Made by a program: the position numbers and the translations under genes
Shown: positions 23,854-34,000 of the stretch, piece after piece
How the letters are laid out: every line of letters starts with the position of its first letter
Position numbering within the stretch: the stretch's first letter is position 1
Notes under the pieces: generated by a model
Database searches by the model: none
Seen by the model: only the letters and a program-made list of their open reading frames with translations
Told to the model about the DNA's origin: nothing
From: JBHENC01 sp046262295
GTDB taxonomy: Bacteria; Acidobacteriota; Blastocatellia; Pyrinomonadales; Pyrinomonadaceae
Direction of reading: 5' to 3'
Assembly: GCA_046262295.1 (NCBI GenBank)
Contig: JBHENC010000004.1
Location: 124,001 to 188,000 of the forward strand
DNA: 64,000 nt

Positions 23854-26800
23854 ATGCAAAAGCTTGCTGAAATCTGTGTTCGACGTCCCGTCTTTGCGAC
23901 GATGATTGTTCTGGCGCTCTCGGTCGTCGGCATCTTCTCTTTCTTCTCGCTCGGCGTTGAGCTGTTTCCGAAAATTGATTTGCCGACGGTCACCGTCACG
24001 GTGGCGAACCCGGGTTCGTCGCCGCAGGAAATAGAAACGGAGATAACGGATAAGGTCGAAGGCGCGGTCAACACCATCAGCGGCATAGACGAATTGCGTT
24101 CGACATCCGTCGAAGGCGTCTCGCAAGTTTTCATCACGTTCCTGCTGGATAAAAATGCGGATGTCGCGGCGCAGGAAGTGCGCGATAAAGTCAATCTGGT
24201 GATTCCCGATCTGCCGGAGACGGCGAAGGCTCCGATCATACAGAAACTCGATACCGATGCCGCGCCCGTTTTGCGCATCGCCGTCTCTGCACCGAAATCC
24301 CTACGCGAAGTAACGGACGTTGCCGACAAGAAAATTAAGCAGCGTATTGAATCCATCAACGGCGTCGGGCAGGTGGCGATCATCGGCGGGCGCGAGCGCG
24401 AAATCCAAGTGTGGGTTGACCCGGAAAAAATGCGCGCCTTCGGTGTAACGGCGACGGATGTGGCGAACGCCGTGCGCCAACAAAATTTGGAAGTACCGGG
24501 CGGACGTGTTGACGAAGGCACGCGCGAGTTGACCGTCCGCACGCTCGGACGGATTCCAGACCCCGCGCAGTTCAATAACATCGCGGTGGCGACGCGCGGC
24601 ACGTACAGCGTCAAGATCAGCGACATCGGCTACGTCGAAGACGGCGCGCAGGAGCAACGCACAGAAGCTTTTCTTAACGGCCAGCCCGCCGTGACGCTGG
24701 TCGTCTCCAAGCAATCGGGACAGAACACGGTCGCCGTCGCCGATGCAATCAAAGCCCGGCTCGCGGAGATTGCGCCGACGCTGCCCGCAGGCTTTCACGC
24801 TGAAGTGGTTGGCGATCAATCAATCTTCATCAAAGCCGCGCTCGAATCCATCGAGCGCCATTTGATTGAAGGCGGCCTCCTCGCGTCCATCGTCGTCTTT
24901 ATCTTTTTATGGAGCGCGCGTTCGACACTCATCGCGGCGCTGGCGATTCCGACATCCATCGTCGCCACTTTCGGGCTAATGGCGGCGCTCGGTTACACGC
25001 TCAATCAAATCACAATGCTTGCGTTGACCTTGATGGTCGGCATCGTGATTGACGATGCGATTGTGGTCTTAGAGAACATTTATCGCTTTGTCGAAGAGAA
25101 AGGCGTGCCACCGTTTCAAGCGGCGATTGACGGCACAAGAGAGATAGGTCTGGCGGTGATGGCAACTACCTTGTCATTGCTGGCAGTATTTCTGCCGGTC
25201 GGATTTATGGGCGGCATCGTCGGGCGGTTTATGTCTTCGTTCGGATTGACGGCGTCAGCGGCGATTGCCGTTTCCTTGCTTGTTTCTTTTACGTTGACGC
25301 CGATGCTGGCGGCGCGGCTTCTCAAGCGCAAGCATGATCCGCTGCCCGCAGGCACGGGAAGCGTTCCGTCGGAAGGCGACGGCGCGGCGCTCGCCAACGA
25401 ATCGCGCGTTGCGGCCTTCGACTCCGAAGCTGAAGGCGGCGTGGATGACGAAAGCGATGCGGCGAAGAATTTGCCCGCGCAGGAATCGAAGCGCAACGCG
25501 CTCGACGGCGAAAGAAGTTCCAAGGAATCGCGCTGGTATCGCCCGATTGACCGCACGTACAAGTGGCTGCTCGAATGGTCTATGGCGCATCGCTGGGTGG
25601 TCGTCGGCCTCTGCGCGCTCGTCATCATCAGCATTGTGCCGCTCTTTATGTTCGTCGGCAAAAATTTTCTGCCCGTTGACGATCAATCGCAATTTGAAAT
25701 CACCGTGCGCGCCCCAGAAGGCTATACGATTGCCGCGACCGCCGCCGTCTCCGAACGCATCGCGCGCGACGTGCGGCAAAAACTGGACGGCGTCACGGAT
25801 ACGCTTGTGACCATCGGCGGCGGGCAGCAGCAAACCGTCAACGTCGCTTCGATTTACGTAAGGCTTGCGGCCATCAAAAGCCGCACCAAGAGCCAGCAGG
25901 ATTTGATGATCGAAGCGCGCAAGATTTTAACGAATGATCCGAAGGCGAAAGAGTTGCGCACCAGCGTGCAGCCCGTCGCGGCGATTTCCGGCGGCGGCAA
26001 TCGCAACTCGGACGTACAATTTGTCGTGAGCGGCCCCGATTTGCAGAAGCTGACGAAGTATGCCGATCAACTGCTGCAAAAAATGAAGACGATACCCGAC
26101 GTGGTTGACGCGGATTCAACGCTCATCGTCGGCAAACCGGAACTGCGCGTGACGATTGACAGAGCGCGTGCAGCGGATTTGGGCGTCAGAGTCGGCGATG
26201 TCGCGCAGGCGCTCAACACGCTCGTCGCAGGCCAGCAGGTTTCCACCTTCAACGCGGGCACGGATCAATACGAAGTTCGCGTGCGCGCGACGGGCGAAGC
26301 GCGCGCAAGCGCCGAAAGCTTGCAGCGCCTGAGCGTGCCTTCGGTGAAGCTCGGTTCGGTCGGTTTGGATCAATTGGTGCGGATTGAAGAAGGCGCGGGG
26401 CCGTCGGCGATTGATCGTTTGAATCGTGAGCGGCAGGTGACTTTGACGGGCAACGTCAAGCCGGGTGGTTCGCAGTCAACAGTTATTAATCAAATGAATG
26501 CCTTCGTCAAAGAGATAAACGTCGAGGCGGGCTATAAGACGGGGCTGGCCGGACGCTCTAAGGAGTTGGGGCGCGCGGGCTACTATTTTCTGCTCGCCAT
26601 CACGCTCTCGTTCATCTTCATGTACATGGTGCTGGCAGCGCAGTTTGAATCTTTCATTCACCCGATCACGATTCTTTTGACGCTGCCGCTCGCCATTCCA
26701 TTCGGCATTCTTTCGCTCTTTGCGACGCACCAGACGGTCAACATCTTTTCCGGTCTCGGTCTTTTACTTCTTTTCGGCGTCGTCAAGAAGAACGCGATTT

Positions 26801-27177
26801 TGCAGATTGACCACACGAACACGTTGCGCGCACGCGGCCTCGAACGCCACGACGCAATTATTCAAGCGAACCGCGACCGCCTGCGTCCGATTTTGATGAC
26901 GACGATTGCGCTCGTCGCGGGCATGATGCCGCTCGTGCTTTCAAGCGGGCCGGGTTCGGGAACGAATCGCTCCATCGGCGTTCTGGTCGTCGGCGGCCAG
27001 AGTTTGTGCTTGCTGCTAACGCTGCTCGCCGTGCCCGTGTTTTATTCGCTCTTCGACGATCTGGGTACAAGCCGCGTGTGGGGGCGAATCGGTTCGCGCT
27101 TCGCCGGGTCATTCACGTGGGCGCGCCGCAAGGCTGCGACGGCGACAGCTTCGATCTTTAGTTCGTTTGGAAAATAA
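23854..27177 (+). CDS. RND efflux pump, AcrB/HAE1 type
   Basis: An 1107-residue inner-membrane proton antiporter with the duplicated six-helix arrangement of the AcrB family. Opening residues are MQKLAEICVRRPVFATMIVLALSVVGIFSF. Typical blocks include FPKIDLPTVTVT, VNTISGIDELRS, QVWVDPEKMRAFGVT, the helix-4 region TMLALTLMVGIVIDDAIVVLENIYR with its aspartates, and the late GLLLLFGVVKKNAILQID. The loop between the two halves (about residues 490-548) carries a 50-60-residue acidic, low-complexity insertion, longer than in standard AcrB. AGGAAA lies before the ATG. The adaptor precedes it and a TolC-type channel follows 35 bases later, so a full tripartite system is encoded. Probable function: export of drugs or other toxic small molecules. 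Confidence 0.95.
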   Translation: MQKLAEICVRRPVFATMIVLALSVVGIFSFFSLGVELFPKIDLPTVTVTVANPGSSPQEIETEITDKVEGAVNTISGIDELRSTSVEGVSQVFITFLLDKNADVAAQEVRDKVNLVIPDLPETAKAPIIQKLDTDAAPVLRIAVSAPKSLREVTDVADKKIKQRIESINGVGQVAIIGGREREIQVWVDPEKMRAFGVTATDVANAVRQQNLEVPGGRVDEGTRELTVRTLGRIPDPAQFNNIAVATRGTYSVKISDIGYVEDGAQEQRTEAFLNGQPAVTLVVSKQSGQNTVAVADAIKARLAEIAPTLPAGFHAEVVGDQSIFIKAALESIERHLIEGGLLASIVVFIFLWSARSTLIAALAIPTSIVATFGLMAALGYTLNQITMLALTLMVGIVIDDAIVVLENIYRFVEEKGVPPFQAAIDGTREIGLAVMATTLSLLAVFLPVGFMGGIVGRFMSSFGLTASAAIAVSLLVSFTLTPMLAARLLKRKHDPLPAGTGSVPSEGDGAALANESRVAAFDSEAEGGVDDESDAAKNLPAQESKRNALDGERSSKESRWYRPIDRTYKWLLEWSMAHRWVVVGLCALVIISIVPLFMFVGKNFLPVDDQSQFEITVRAPEGYTIAATAAVSERIARDVRQKLDGVTDTLVTIGGGQQQTVNVASIYVRLAAIKSRTKSQQDLMIEARKILTNDPKAKELRTSVQPVAAISGGGNRNSDVQFVVSGPDLQKLTKYADQLLQKMKTIPDVVDADSTLIVGKPELRVTIDRARAADLGVRVGDVAQALNTLVAGQQVSTFNAGTDQYEVRVRATGEARASAESLQRLSVPSVKLGSVGLDQLVRIEEGAGPSAIDRLNRERQVTLTGNVKPGGSQSTVINQMNAFVKEINVEAGYKTGLAGRSKELGRAGYYFLLAITLSFIFMYMVLAAQFESFIHPITILLTLPLAIPFGILSLFATHQTVNIFSGLGLLLLFGVVKKNAILQIDHTNTLRARGLERHDAIIQANRDRLRPILMTTIALVAGMMPLVLSSGPGSGTNRSIGVLVVGGQSLCLLLTLLAVPVFYSLFDDLGTSRVWGRIGSRFAGSFTWARRKAATATASIFSSFGK

Positions 27178-27212
27178 CAAGGGTTTCACGGTTAAATATT
27201 TTTGCGGAAGCC

Positions 27213-29477
27213 ATGATGATCTTACGTCAACACTTTTTTCAACGCGCCTTGCCAGCACAACGTCAAGTGATCTTTGCGACGCTGTTTATGCTGCTGCTCT
27301 GTGTGCCTGTGCTTTCCGTCAGGACGCTCGCGCAACAGCCGGGTACGACGACGACGAACGCGCCGGTTGTGCCCGCGCTTTCGGCGAACACGCCGGTGCA
27401 GACGACGGGCGCGCCCGCTGCCTCGTCGTCCGGTTCGTCTTCGAGCGGCGTGCAGATTGCGCCGTCGGCCAACGCGCCGCAGGGACAGGGGCCTGCGCCC
27501 GGCGCAAACGCGCGTCCCGTCACGCCCGCCGGACAAACGGATCAAAGCGTGCAGCCTTCGACGCAGGCAGACCAGCAAACGCGCGGCTCGCAACCCTCCA
27601 CCGCGCCGCAGCCGCAAGCGCCGCAGGGCAACGCGCCTGCCACGAACGCGACGACTGACAGCACTTCGCCCGCCGGTGTAATTACGCCGTCCGGCAGCAC
27701 GGCGATCACGCCCGCCACAACATCCACCGCGCCGCAAACGCCCGGCTCGACAATTCAACCGGCGCAGGGCATACGCCAGCCGGGACGCGAATCAATCGTT
27801 GCGCCAGCGCCGGAGAATCTGCCGAACGTGCCGAACATCGCGCCAGACTTTCGCGCCAATCCGGCGGGCGCGTTGCCGGAGTTGGGGCGCGTCGGTGTTG
27901 ATCTCGCAAACCAGCGCCCGCTCGCTTTGCGTGAAGCGATTGAGATGGCGCTTGTCAACAACAAAGATATCGAAGTCGCGCGTGAGAACGTGCAGGCGGC
28001 GGAGTTTGATTTGACGGGCGCGCAGGGCGTGTACGAACCGCGCTTCAGTTCGCTCTCGTATTACGAACGCACGAAGACGCCCGTCTCAAGTGCTTTGAGC
28101 GGCGGCGCAAACGGCGCGGTCACGCAATCGGATTTCACGGGCACGGCGCGCGCCGAAGGGCTTGTACCGAAGGGCGGCGGCGGTTATCGCGTGGACTTTT
28201 CGAGCATTCGTTTGACGACCGACAATAGTTTCGTGTCGCTCAATCCGCAGTATCCGACGGCCTTGACTTTTAACTACACGCAGCCGCTTCTTCGCGGTCT
28301 TCGTTTCGATGCGAACCGGCGACAGATTGAAGTGGCGAAGAAAAATCTATCGCTAACCGACGCGCAGTTTCGCCAGCGCGCGATTGAAACGATCACCAAC
28401 GTGCAGCGGGCTTACTGGGATTTAACTTTCGCTCTACGCAATTTGCAGATTCAGCGCGACGCCGTGCGTGATGCCCGCGTGCAGTATGAACATAACAAGC
28501 GGCTTGTTGCGGAAGGCTCGCTCGCGCCGATTGATGTGGTGGCGGCGGAAGCGCAGGTTTCAGGTTTCGAGCAGAGCGTTTACAGCGCGCTTGATGATGT
28601 CGCGCGGGCTGAAAATAATCTGAAGAATTTAATTGCCGAGAATCGCAACGCCCCGCTCTGGAATGCGAGCATTGTGCCGACGAACAACGTGGATGCGCCG
28701 CCGCCCGCCGTTTCTTTGACGGATGCGATGGCGGCGGCGATGGCAAATCGCCCGGAACTTCAGCAGTCGGATGTCGCGCGTGCCATAAATGATCTCGACC
28801 AGCGTTTTTATCGTGAGCAAACAAAGACGCAGGTTGATTTGATTGCGAGTTACGGCGTCGTCGGCCTCGCCGGTGCGCTCAATAGAAACGGCGGCGCAAG
28901 CCCGCTGACGGGTTCGACGGCGCGTCTAACGGATCGCATCAACCAGCTCTCGCAGCTCAACGGCCTCGCCCCTTTGCCGGCACAAGCGGCGCAAATGTTG
29001 CCGGATGAATTAATCGGCGGCTATCCGCAATCGCTGACGAATCTCGCGCTCAATCGCTTTAATAATTTTCGCATCGGCGTGCAAGTGAGTTTGCCTTTGA
29101 GAAATACTGCGGCAGCGGCGCAGCTCGGACGCTCGCTTGTCGAAGGGCGGCGTATCGGAACGCAGCGCGAGCAGTTGGAACAACTCGTGCAGGTCGACGT
29201 GCGCAACGCTTTGCAGTCTATACGCACGGCGGAATCGCGTCTGCGTGCGGCAGCGGCGGCGCGTTCCGCTTCCGAGCAACAACTGGAGAGCGAGCAGAGA
29301 CGCTTCGACGCGGGGCAGTCCACAATCTTTCTGGTGCTCGAACGCCAGACTTTACTCGCTACCTCGCGCGGCAACGAACTACGCGCGCAGACTGACTTGA
29401 ATAAAGCCGCCGCAGATTTGCAACGCGCGACGGGCAATGCTCTGGAAGCAAACAATGTGGTCGTGCGCGTGCGCTGA
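27213..29477 (+). CDS. TolC-family outer-membrane channel with long disordered N-terminus
   Basis: A 754-residue outer-membrane efflux protein. After a signal peptide (to about residue 41) comes an unusual stretch of about 160 residues rich in Ala, Pro, Thr and Gln (for example TTTTNAPVVPALSANTPV) before the channel proper. The two OEP repeats start near residue 235 (QRPLALREAIEMALVNNKDIEVARENV, then QPLLRGLRFDANRRQIEVAKKNL) and include the typical helices VQRAYWDLTFALRNLQIQRD and VDVRNALQSIRTAESRL. Classical TolC is about 470 residues, so the disordered part is an addition. It follows the pump gene by 35 bases and completes the tripartite complex. Confidence 0.92.
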   Translation: MMILRQHFFQRALPAQRQVIFATLFMLLLCVPVLSVRTLAQQPGTTTTNAPVVPALSANTPVQTTGAPAASSSGSSSSGVQIAPSANAPQGQGPAPGANARPVTPAGQTDQSVQPSTQADQQTRGSQPSTAPQPQAPQGNAPATNATTDSTSPAGVITPSGSTAITPATTSTAPQTPGSTIQPAQGIRQPGRESIVAPAPENLPNVPNIAPDFRANPAGALPELGRVGVDLANQRPLALREAIEMALVNNKDIEVARENVQAAEFDLTGAQGVYEPRFSSLSYYERTKTPVSSALSGGANGAVTQSDFTGTARAEGLVPKGGGGYRVDFSSIRLTTDNSFVSLNPQYPTALTFNYTQPLLRGLRFDANRRQIEVAKKNLSLTDAQFRQRAIETITNVQRAYWDLTFALRNLQIQRDAVRDARVQYEHNKRLVAEGSLAPIDVVAAEAQVSGFEQSVYSALDDVARAENNLKNLIAENRNAPLWNASIVPTNNVDAPPPAVSLTDAMAAAMANRPELQQSDVARAINDLDQRFYREQTKTQVDLIASYGVVGLAGALNRNGGASPLTGSTARLTDRINQLSQLNGLAPLPAQAAQMLPDELIGGYPQSLTNLALNRFNNFRIGVQVSLPLRNTAAAAQLGRSLVEGRRIGTQREQLEQLVQVDVRNALQSIRTAESRLRAAAAARSASEQQLESEQRRFDAGQSTIFLVLERQTLLATSRGNELRAQTDLNKAAADLQRATGNALEANNVVVRVR

Positions 29478-29605
29478 GAAGGTTGGTCTCCCCTCTTTCA
29501 AAGCGCACCGCGCGGGCAAGGGAAGCCGCAAGTCTTCACAAAACGGAGATTAGCGGCCTCCCTTATAGATTAAAAAATTCGTTCCTTGCTAAAGCAAATT
29601 CTTTA

Positions 29606-30889
29606 TCAATTCACGCGCACGGATTCCGCGAACACCTGTTCGTGACGGCGGACGACGATAGGCCAGTCGAATTTGTGTTGTGCCTTCTGCGTGCCGTTTT
29701 GAATAAGATGCCGTGCCAGCGCGCAATCCGCGTGGATGCGCCACACCTGCCGGATAAAATCTTTCGCGCTGTCTTCTTCAAACAAAAGCCCGTTTTCTTC
29801 ATGCTTGATGATGCTCGGAATGCCGCCCGATTTGCTGGCGACGACGGGAATGGCGGCGGCATTCGCTTCGCAGAGCACGCGCCCCATCGTCTCCACATCT
29901 TTAATGCCCGTCAACGGATTGCAATGCACGCGGCTCGTCAGCGCGAACAGATCGCAGCACCAGTAATATTTATGAATCAGATCATGCGAAACTCTGCCCG
30001 CAAACGTGACGCGCTCTTCGATGCCCAACTCGCGCGTCAGATTCTGGTACTTCGTTTTGTGCTTGCCGTCGCCGACAATCACCAGTTGAACGCGCGGCAA
30101 ATCTGTCTCAATTTCTTTGACGGCGTGCAATAAAAGGTCAATGCCTTTTTTGGCGACGAGGCGGCAGGCTGTTAAGAGTATGAACGCATTTTCAGGCAGT
30201 CCGAGCGCGCGGCGATAACTTCGCGTGTCAATCGCGGGACGACGGAAGCGCGCGGCTTCCACGCCGCCCACCAACGTCTCGATTCGTTCAGCGGCCACGC
30301 CCAACTCTTCCAGCAATCCGGCGGTAAATTGGCTGTTCGCTAAAATGCGTGTCATCTCGCGCGCCGAATCGCGCATCAATTCATGCCGCCGTTCGTGAAA
30401 CGCCGTCTCGATCCATTCGGGATAGTTCACTTGTTCGAGCCATGCGTTGACGGTTCTTTCAAGGCGCGCGTTGCTGAGCAGCCCGCTGCCGAATTGATAC
30501 GGATAGCCCATCCAAGGACGCAATAAATCCGTCCCGACGGAGCGGCAAATAATCGGCGCGTCCACGTAATTTCTCAGCAAACCGTAAAAGACCGTCGAAG
30601 CATAGATAACTTCTGGACGAAACTTTTGGGCGAGGCGGCGCACGACATTCAGGTTATGCCAGAACCCCACGCGGCTCAGAATGCGGTGCACCGGAAAGCT
30701 CAAACGGCGATCACACTGCACTTCCTCCGCACGCCGCCGCGTATCGCTTGATTGATAGGTGGCTACTTCGACGCGGTAGCCTCGCGCTGCAAGATGGCGC
30801 GACAGATAAGCCGCGTGCGTTTGCATCCCGCCAATCTTCGGCGGGAATTCCGGCATAATCAAAAGGATGCGCGAAACTTTGGCAGGCAT
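29606..30889 (-). CDS. GT4-family glycosyltransferase
   Basis: A 427-residue retaining glycosyltransferase (GT-B fold). The start is set at ATG 30889 (MPAKVSRILLIMPEFPPKIGGMQTHAAYL), where similarity to the family begins. The frame opens at 30952, and neither start has a clear ribosome binding site. The donor-binding half has ILLTACRLVAKKGIDLLLHAV, VQLVIVGDGKHK, the loop segment SRVHCNPLTGIKDVETMGRVLCEANAAAIPVVAS and GGIPSIIKHEENGLLF, including the conserved acidic pair. It transfers a sugar from a nucleotide donor, perhaps in surface polysaccharide assembly. No sugar-cluster neighbours support a specific pathway. It is divergent from bshB1, but the bacillithiol glycosyltransferase is a separate gene at 40177. 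Confidence 0.85.
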   Translation of the reverse strand: MPAKVSRILLIMPEFPPKIGGMQTHAAYLSRHLAARGYRVEVATYQSSDTRRRAEEVQCDRRLSFPVHRILSRVGFWHNLNVVRRLAQKFRPEVIYASTVFYGLLRNYVDAPIICRSVGTDLLRPWMGYPYQFGSGLLSNARLERTVNAWLEQVNYPEWIETAFHERRHELMRDSAREMTRILANSQFTAGLLEELGVAAERIETLVGGVEAARFRRPAIDTRSYRRALGLPENAFILLTACRLVAKKGIDLLLHAVKEIETDLPRVQLVIVGDGKHKTKYQNLTRELGIEERVTFAGRVSHDLIHKYYWCCDLFALTSRVHCNPLTGIKDVETMGRVLCEANAAAIPVVASKSGGIPSIIKHEENGLLFEEDSAKDFIRQVWRIHADCALARHLIQNGTQKAQHKFDWPIVVRRHEQVFAESVRVN

Positions 30890-31033
30890 GGGAGTTTTTT
30901 TGCGTCCGCGTAGACAAAAGAAAGACTCGCACTGCGCGCCGGTGATTGTCAAACCGTTGCTTGACCGGAGGACGTGAGTTACGCTAAAGCTCTAAGCCTT
31001 CAGACAAATTCGATACTGAGCCGACGGAGAAAA

Positions 31034-31786
31034 ATGAGCGCTACAGAAGAAGCTATCACACTGGATGTTCTGGCCGTTTTTTCGCACCCGGATGATGCGG
31101 AGCTGACAGCTTCCGGAACTTTATTGAAGCTGAAATCGCAAGGCTACCGGACGGGCGTCGTGGACATGACGCGCGGCGAAATGGGCACGCGCGGCACAGT
31201 GGAAACGCGCAATGAAGAATCATGCGAAGCCGCGCGAATTATGCAGTTGGACGTGCGGCTTAATCTGGAGCAACCGGACGGGCACGTGTGGCTGACGGAA
31301 GACTCGCGGCGCGCGATGGTGCGCGTGATTCGTAAATATAAACCGCGCGTCCTCTTCGCGCCGCACTGGGACGACCCGCACCCGGATCATGCCAACACGT
31401 GCCACATCGTGCGCGAAGCGGCGCGGCTTGCGAGTATGCGCCGCTACGACGAAGAGGCCGGACAGGAGCACGTGAAGATGCCCGCCATCGCTCACGCGAT
31501 CTACTCGCGGCTCGTGCCCCCGTCGTTTGTCGTTGATGTATCGGATTTCTTGGAGACGAAGATGCAGGCGATTCGCGCGCACGCTTCGCAGTTTTATCGC
31601 GCAGGCTCTGCCGAACCCGCGACGCGCATCAGCGAAGAGAATTTCCTCAACCAGATCGAATGGCGCGCACGCTACTACGGCTCTTTGATTGGCGTCGCGG
31701 CGGGCGAAGCCTTCTACGTGCGCGAAGCCCTCAACGTGGATGATCCCGTCGCGCTGCTTACGCGCCCGATGAATATTTACTCGTAG
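31034..31786 (+). CDS. bshB1: Bacillithiol biosynthesis deacetylase BshB1
   Basis: A 250-residue zinc deacetylase of the LmbE/PIG-L family. In the bacillithiol pathway it removes the acetyl group from N-acetylglucosaminyl-malate. The start is ATG 31034 with GGAG upstream; the frame opens at 30974. Zinc-site motifs are present: FSHPDDAELTASGTLL (His-Pro-Asp-Asp) and HWDDPHPDHANTCHIV. The BshB1-specific style is also seen in TGVVDMTRGEMGTRGTVETRNEE and in FYVREALNVDDP near the C-terminus. The bshA partner lies 9 kb away on the same strand; bshC is not in the window. The assignment as BshB1 over other LmbE proteins is strong but from recall. Confidence 0.88.
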   Translation: MSATEEAITLDVLAVFSHPDDAELTASGTLLKLKSQGYRTGVVDMTRGEMGTRGTVETRNEESCEAARIMQLDVRLNLEQPDGHVWLTEDSRRAMVRVIRKYKPRVLFAPHWDDPHPDHANTCHIVREAARLASMRRYDEEAGQEHVKMPAIAHAIYSRLVPPSFVVDVSDFLETKMQAIRAHASQFYRAGSAEPATRISEENFLNQIEWRARYYGSLIGVAAGEAFYVREALNVDDPVALLTRPMNIYS

Positions 31787-31816
31787 GAAGTTTTGCCAGT
31801 GAAGCCGGACAAAATA

Positions 31817-32011
31817 TTAGTAAGATAAAAGATATGCTTGAATACTAAAGGCTATGGATGATATTGCGCATCCTATGATAATCAGCCCGAAGATTATATT
31901 TGCCAAACGAGGGCGTTTATTAACAGTGCTAAAAAAGAAGACCAGACAACTAACAATCAGCAGGGCATTGACTATGCCATGAGATAGAATCATTTCTCTG
32001 AAGTTACTCAT
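31817..32011 (-). CDS. Small two-helix membrane protein
   Basis: A 64-residue protein starting at ATG 32011 (MSNFREMILSHG), with a good GGAGG site about 6 bases upstream. Two hydrophobic helices (about 10-30 and 38-62, NIIFGLIIIGCAISSIAFSI) make up most of it, separated by a short basic loop VNKRPR. I do not recognise the family. The region is more AT-rich than its neighbours. It lies just downstream of bshB1, on the opposite strand. Confidence 0.55.
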   Translation of the reverse strand: MSNFREMILSHGIVNALLIVSCLVFFFSTVNKRPRLANIIFGLIIIGCAISSIAFSIQAYLLSY

Positions 32012-32074
32012 CGCCAATCCTCCGCACACTGAACAGACTGTCTACATATATCATATTTCTATTCTAGGGCTTCG

Positions 32075-34000
32075 TTAACGAATTGTCTTGGGGTGTTTCT
32101 CATTCAACACGGCGCGGGCGATGGCGAGCGTCGAGATGGCGCGGGGCGCTTCGCCTGTAAATGTTTTCGTTAATTCGACGGCGCGCGTAAAATCGTCGAG
32201 CGCGAGCGTGCTGAAGATTCCCGTCAAGTCGAATTCGGGAACACCGTTGTTCATCGCGGAGACGCCGTTTTTGGTTACCAGACGAATCGCAACTTGCCCG
32301 TCTTCGCCCGTAAAACTTTCGGCAGTGTTGGCCGCCTTGACCACTTCCGCCACGACGTCCCAGGCGCGCACGCGGTCAAGTTTGAAAAGGTGCGTGGCGA
32401 CGGCGACAAGCGCGCGTGCGCGATTCGGGTCAGCGCCGTCAATGCGTCCCGCCGCAGTGCGCGCTTCATTGAGCAGATCGAGGGCGCGTTGCGGGTCTGT
32501 CTTCGTTAAAAGACGTGCGGCTTCCGTGAAGGCCATTGCGCGATGCAAATCTATTAATTCGCCTGTCCGCGCGAGGCGAATCACTTCGTCCGCGTCCTTC
32601 CGGCTCACCGCGCGATTGACGGCGATGAAATCCACAAAGGCACGGACGCGGCTGCGCAATTCGTCATCCTCAATTTTGTCTGTCAACTCACGCGCCTTTG
32701 CATAATCGGTGTGCGAAGTAGCAGCGGCGGCTTCAGCATAAAGGCTATCGCGCTCACCGGAGTTTGAAGCGCGTTTGAGGCGCTCTGGCAATTCCGCCGT
32801 CTCGTCGCGCGCCGTGTCTGCGGGCAGCAATCCTTCGGTCAGCCAACGCTCTTTGCCGTTGCGGAAATTCTCCGGCGCTTCGCCCGCCAGCGCGCTCAAC
32901 TGCGCGTGCAGCGCCGCCGCATAGTTCGGCGCGTACTGCTCGAAGAGCGGCAGCAAGCGCGCGATGACGAAATATGTTCCGGCAACGCCGCCCGTTGACT
33001 TGTCTTGATCCGGCAAGGGAACTGGACGCAGCAGAATCTGCGCCGCCGTGCGAAAGAAAGCGGCGCGCAACGCAGGAGAGAGAGTGGGCGGCGCAGTGCG
33101 TTCGGCATATTGATTTGTGTTGATGCCGCCTTTGCGATCAACCTTAACGTACATGAAAGGCGTCAGGACATAAGCCGACAAAAACGAAACAGTGTTGGCA
33201 TCCGAAACGGAATCCGTTGCCGCGCGCGTCAGCAGCGAAAGAAAGCGCGCGTCGGCTGCCGCAGCATCTTTCGCACGCAGCCCCGAAAGAAAGTTCAACG
33301 CTTCGCGTGTCGCGCAGTGCAAAGCGGGTTCGGCAAATTGCAAGGCGCGCTCCGCATCGTCGGCTGATAAGAGTTGGCGCGCAAGACTGAGCCGCTCGCC
33401 GAGCGCGGGCGGCAGCGACTCGCCCGGAGCCGGGCAAATTATTTGCCTACTCGTTTCCGTTGCGTTCGGGGCGTTGCGGTCTTTGTCTGTGTCTAGGCTG
33501 GCAAGCAATTCTTCGCCGAGCGCGCGATCACGGCGTGAAGACAGCCGCAAAACTTCCGCGCGCAGATTCGGCGGATTAAGTCGCGCCGTAGGTTTGCCGG
33601 AATCGCGCGCGGCACGGCGCGTTTCTTCGATGCGCCGCTGTGACTCTGTATCAGCAAGGTTCGCTGCATCCCACGCTCTACGAAAAAGTTCGCGGGCGCG
33701 TTTTTTGTCCGTCTCCCACAAGGCGTCGGCGGCGCGCGCCTGAACGCGGGCGCGCAACGCTTCATCCCGAAAGCTGCGCGCATCGTCGGCCAAAGTCGTG
33801 AGCAAAGAGATGGCCGTCAAACGGTTCTGCTCGGCCACCGGATCGGGTTCGCGTCGCGCTGCTGTCGCAATTTTATCGGAAGCTTTTGTTTTCGAGCTAG
33901 CGGGCATAGTGGTCGTAGGCATAGGCTGTTGGGCAGCGGCAAGCGCGGGTAGCACAATCAGGCAGGACATAGCGGCGTAAAGATAAAGGCGGTGTATCAT
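32075..34000 (-). CDS. Secreted protein of unknown function, alpha-helical repeats
   Basis: A 641-residue protein with a signal peptide (MIHRLYLYAAMSCLIVLPALAAAQ). The remainder is strongly alpha-helical and Ala/Arg/Glu/Leu-rich. Units such as RARVQARAADALWETDKKRARELFRRAWDAA, RALDLLNEARTAAGRIDGAD and YAKARELTDKIEDDELRSR look like solenoid (TPR-related) helices, but no standard TPR consensus is kept. I do not recognise a family with certainty; similar long helical exported proteins occur in Acidobacteria. GAGGAG precedes the start. It stands alone and is likely a periplasmic scaffold, which is inference. Confidence 0.7.
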   Translation of the reverse strand: MIHRLYLYAAMSCLIVLPALAAAQQPMPTTTMPASSKTKASDKIATAARREPDPVAEQNRLTAISLLTTLADDARSFRDEALRARVQARAADALWETDKKRARELFRRAWDAANLADTESQRRIEETRRAARDSGKPTARLNPPNLRAEVLRLSSRRDRALGEELLASLDTDKDRNAPNATETSRQIICPAPGESLPPALGERLSLARQLLSADDAERALQFAEPALHCATREALNFLSGLRAKDAAAADARFLSLLTRAATDSVSDANTVSFLSAYVLTPFMYVKVDRKGGINTNQYAERTAPPTLSPALRAAFFRTAAQILLRPVPLPDQDKSTGGVAGTYFVIARLLPLFEQYAPNYAAALHAQLSALAGEAPENFRNGKERWLTEGLLPADTARDETAELPERLKRASNSGERDSLYAEAAAATSHTDYAKARELTDKIEDDELRSRVRAFVDFIAVNRAVSRKDADEVIRLARTGELIDLHRAMAFTEAARLLTKTDPQRALDLLNEARTAAGRIDGADPNRARALVAVATHLFKLDRVRAWDVVAEVVKAANTAESFTGEDGQVAIRLVTKNGVSAMNNGVPEFDLTGIFSTLALDDFTRAVELTKTFTGEAPRAISTLAIARAVLNEKHPKTIR

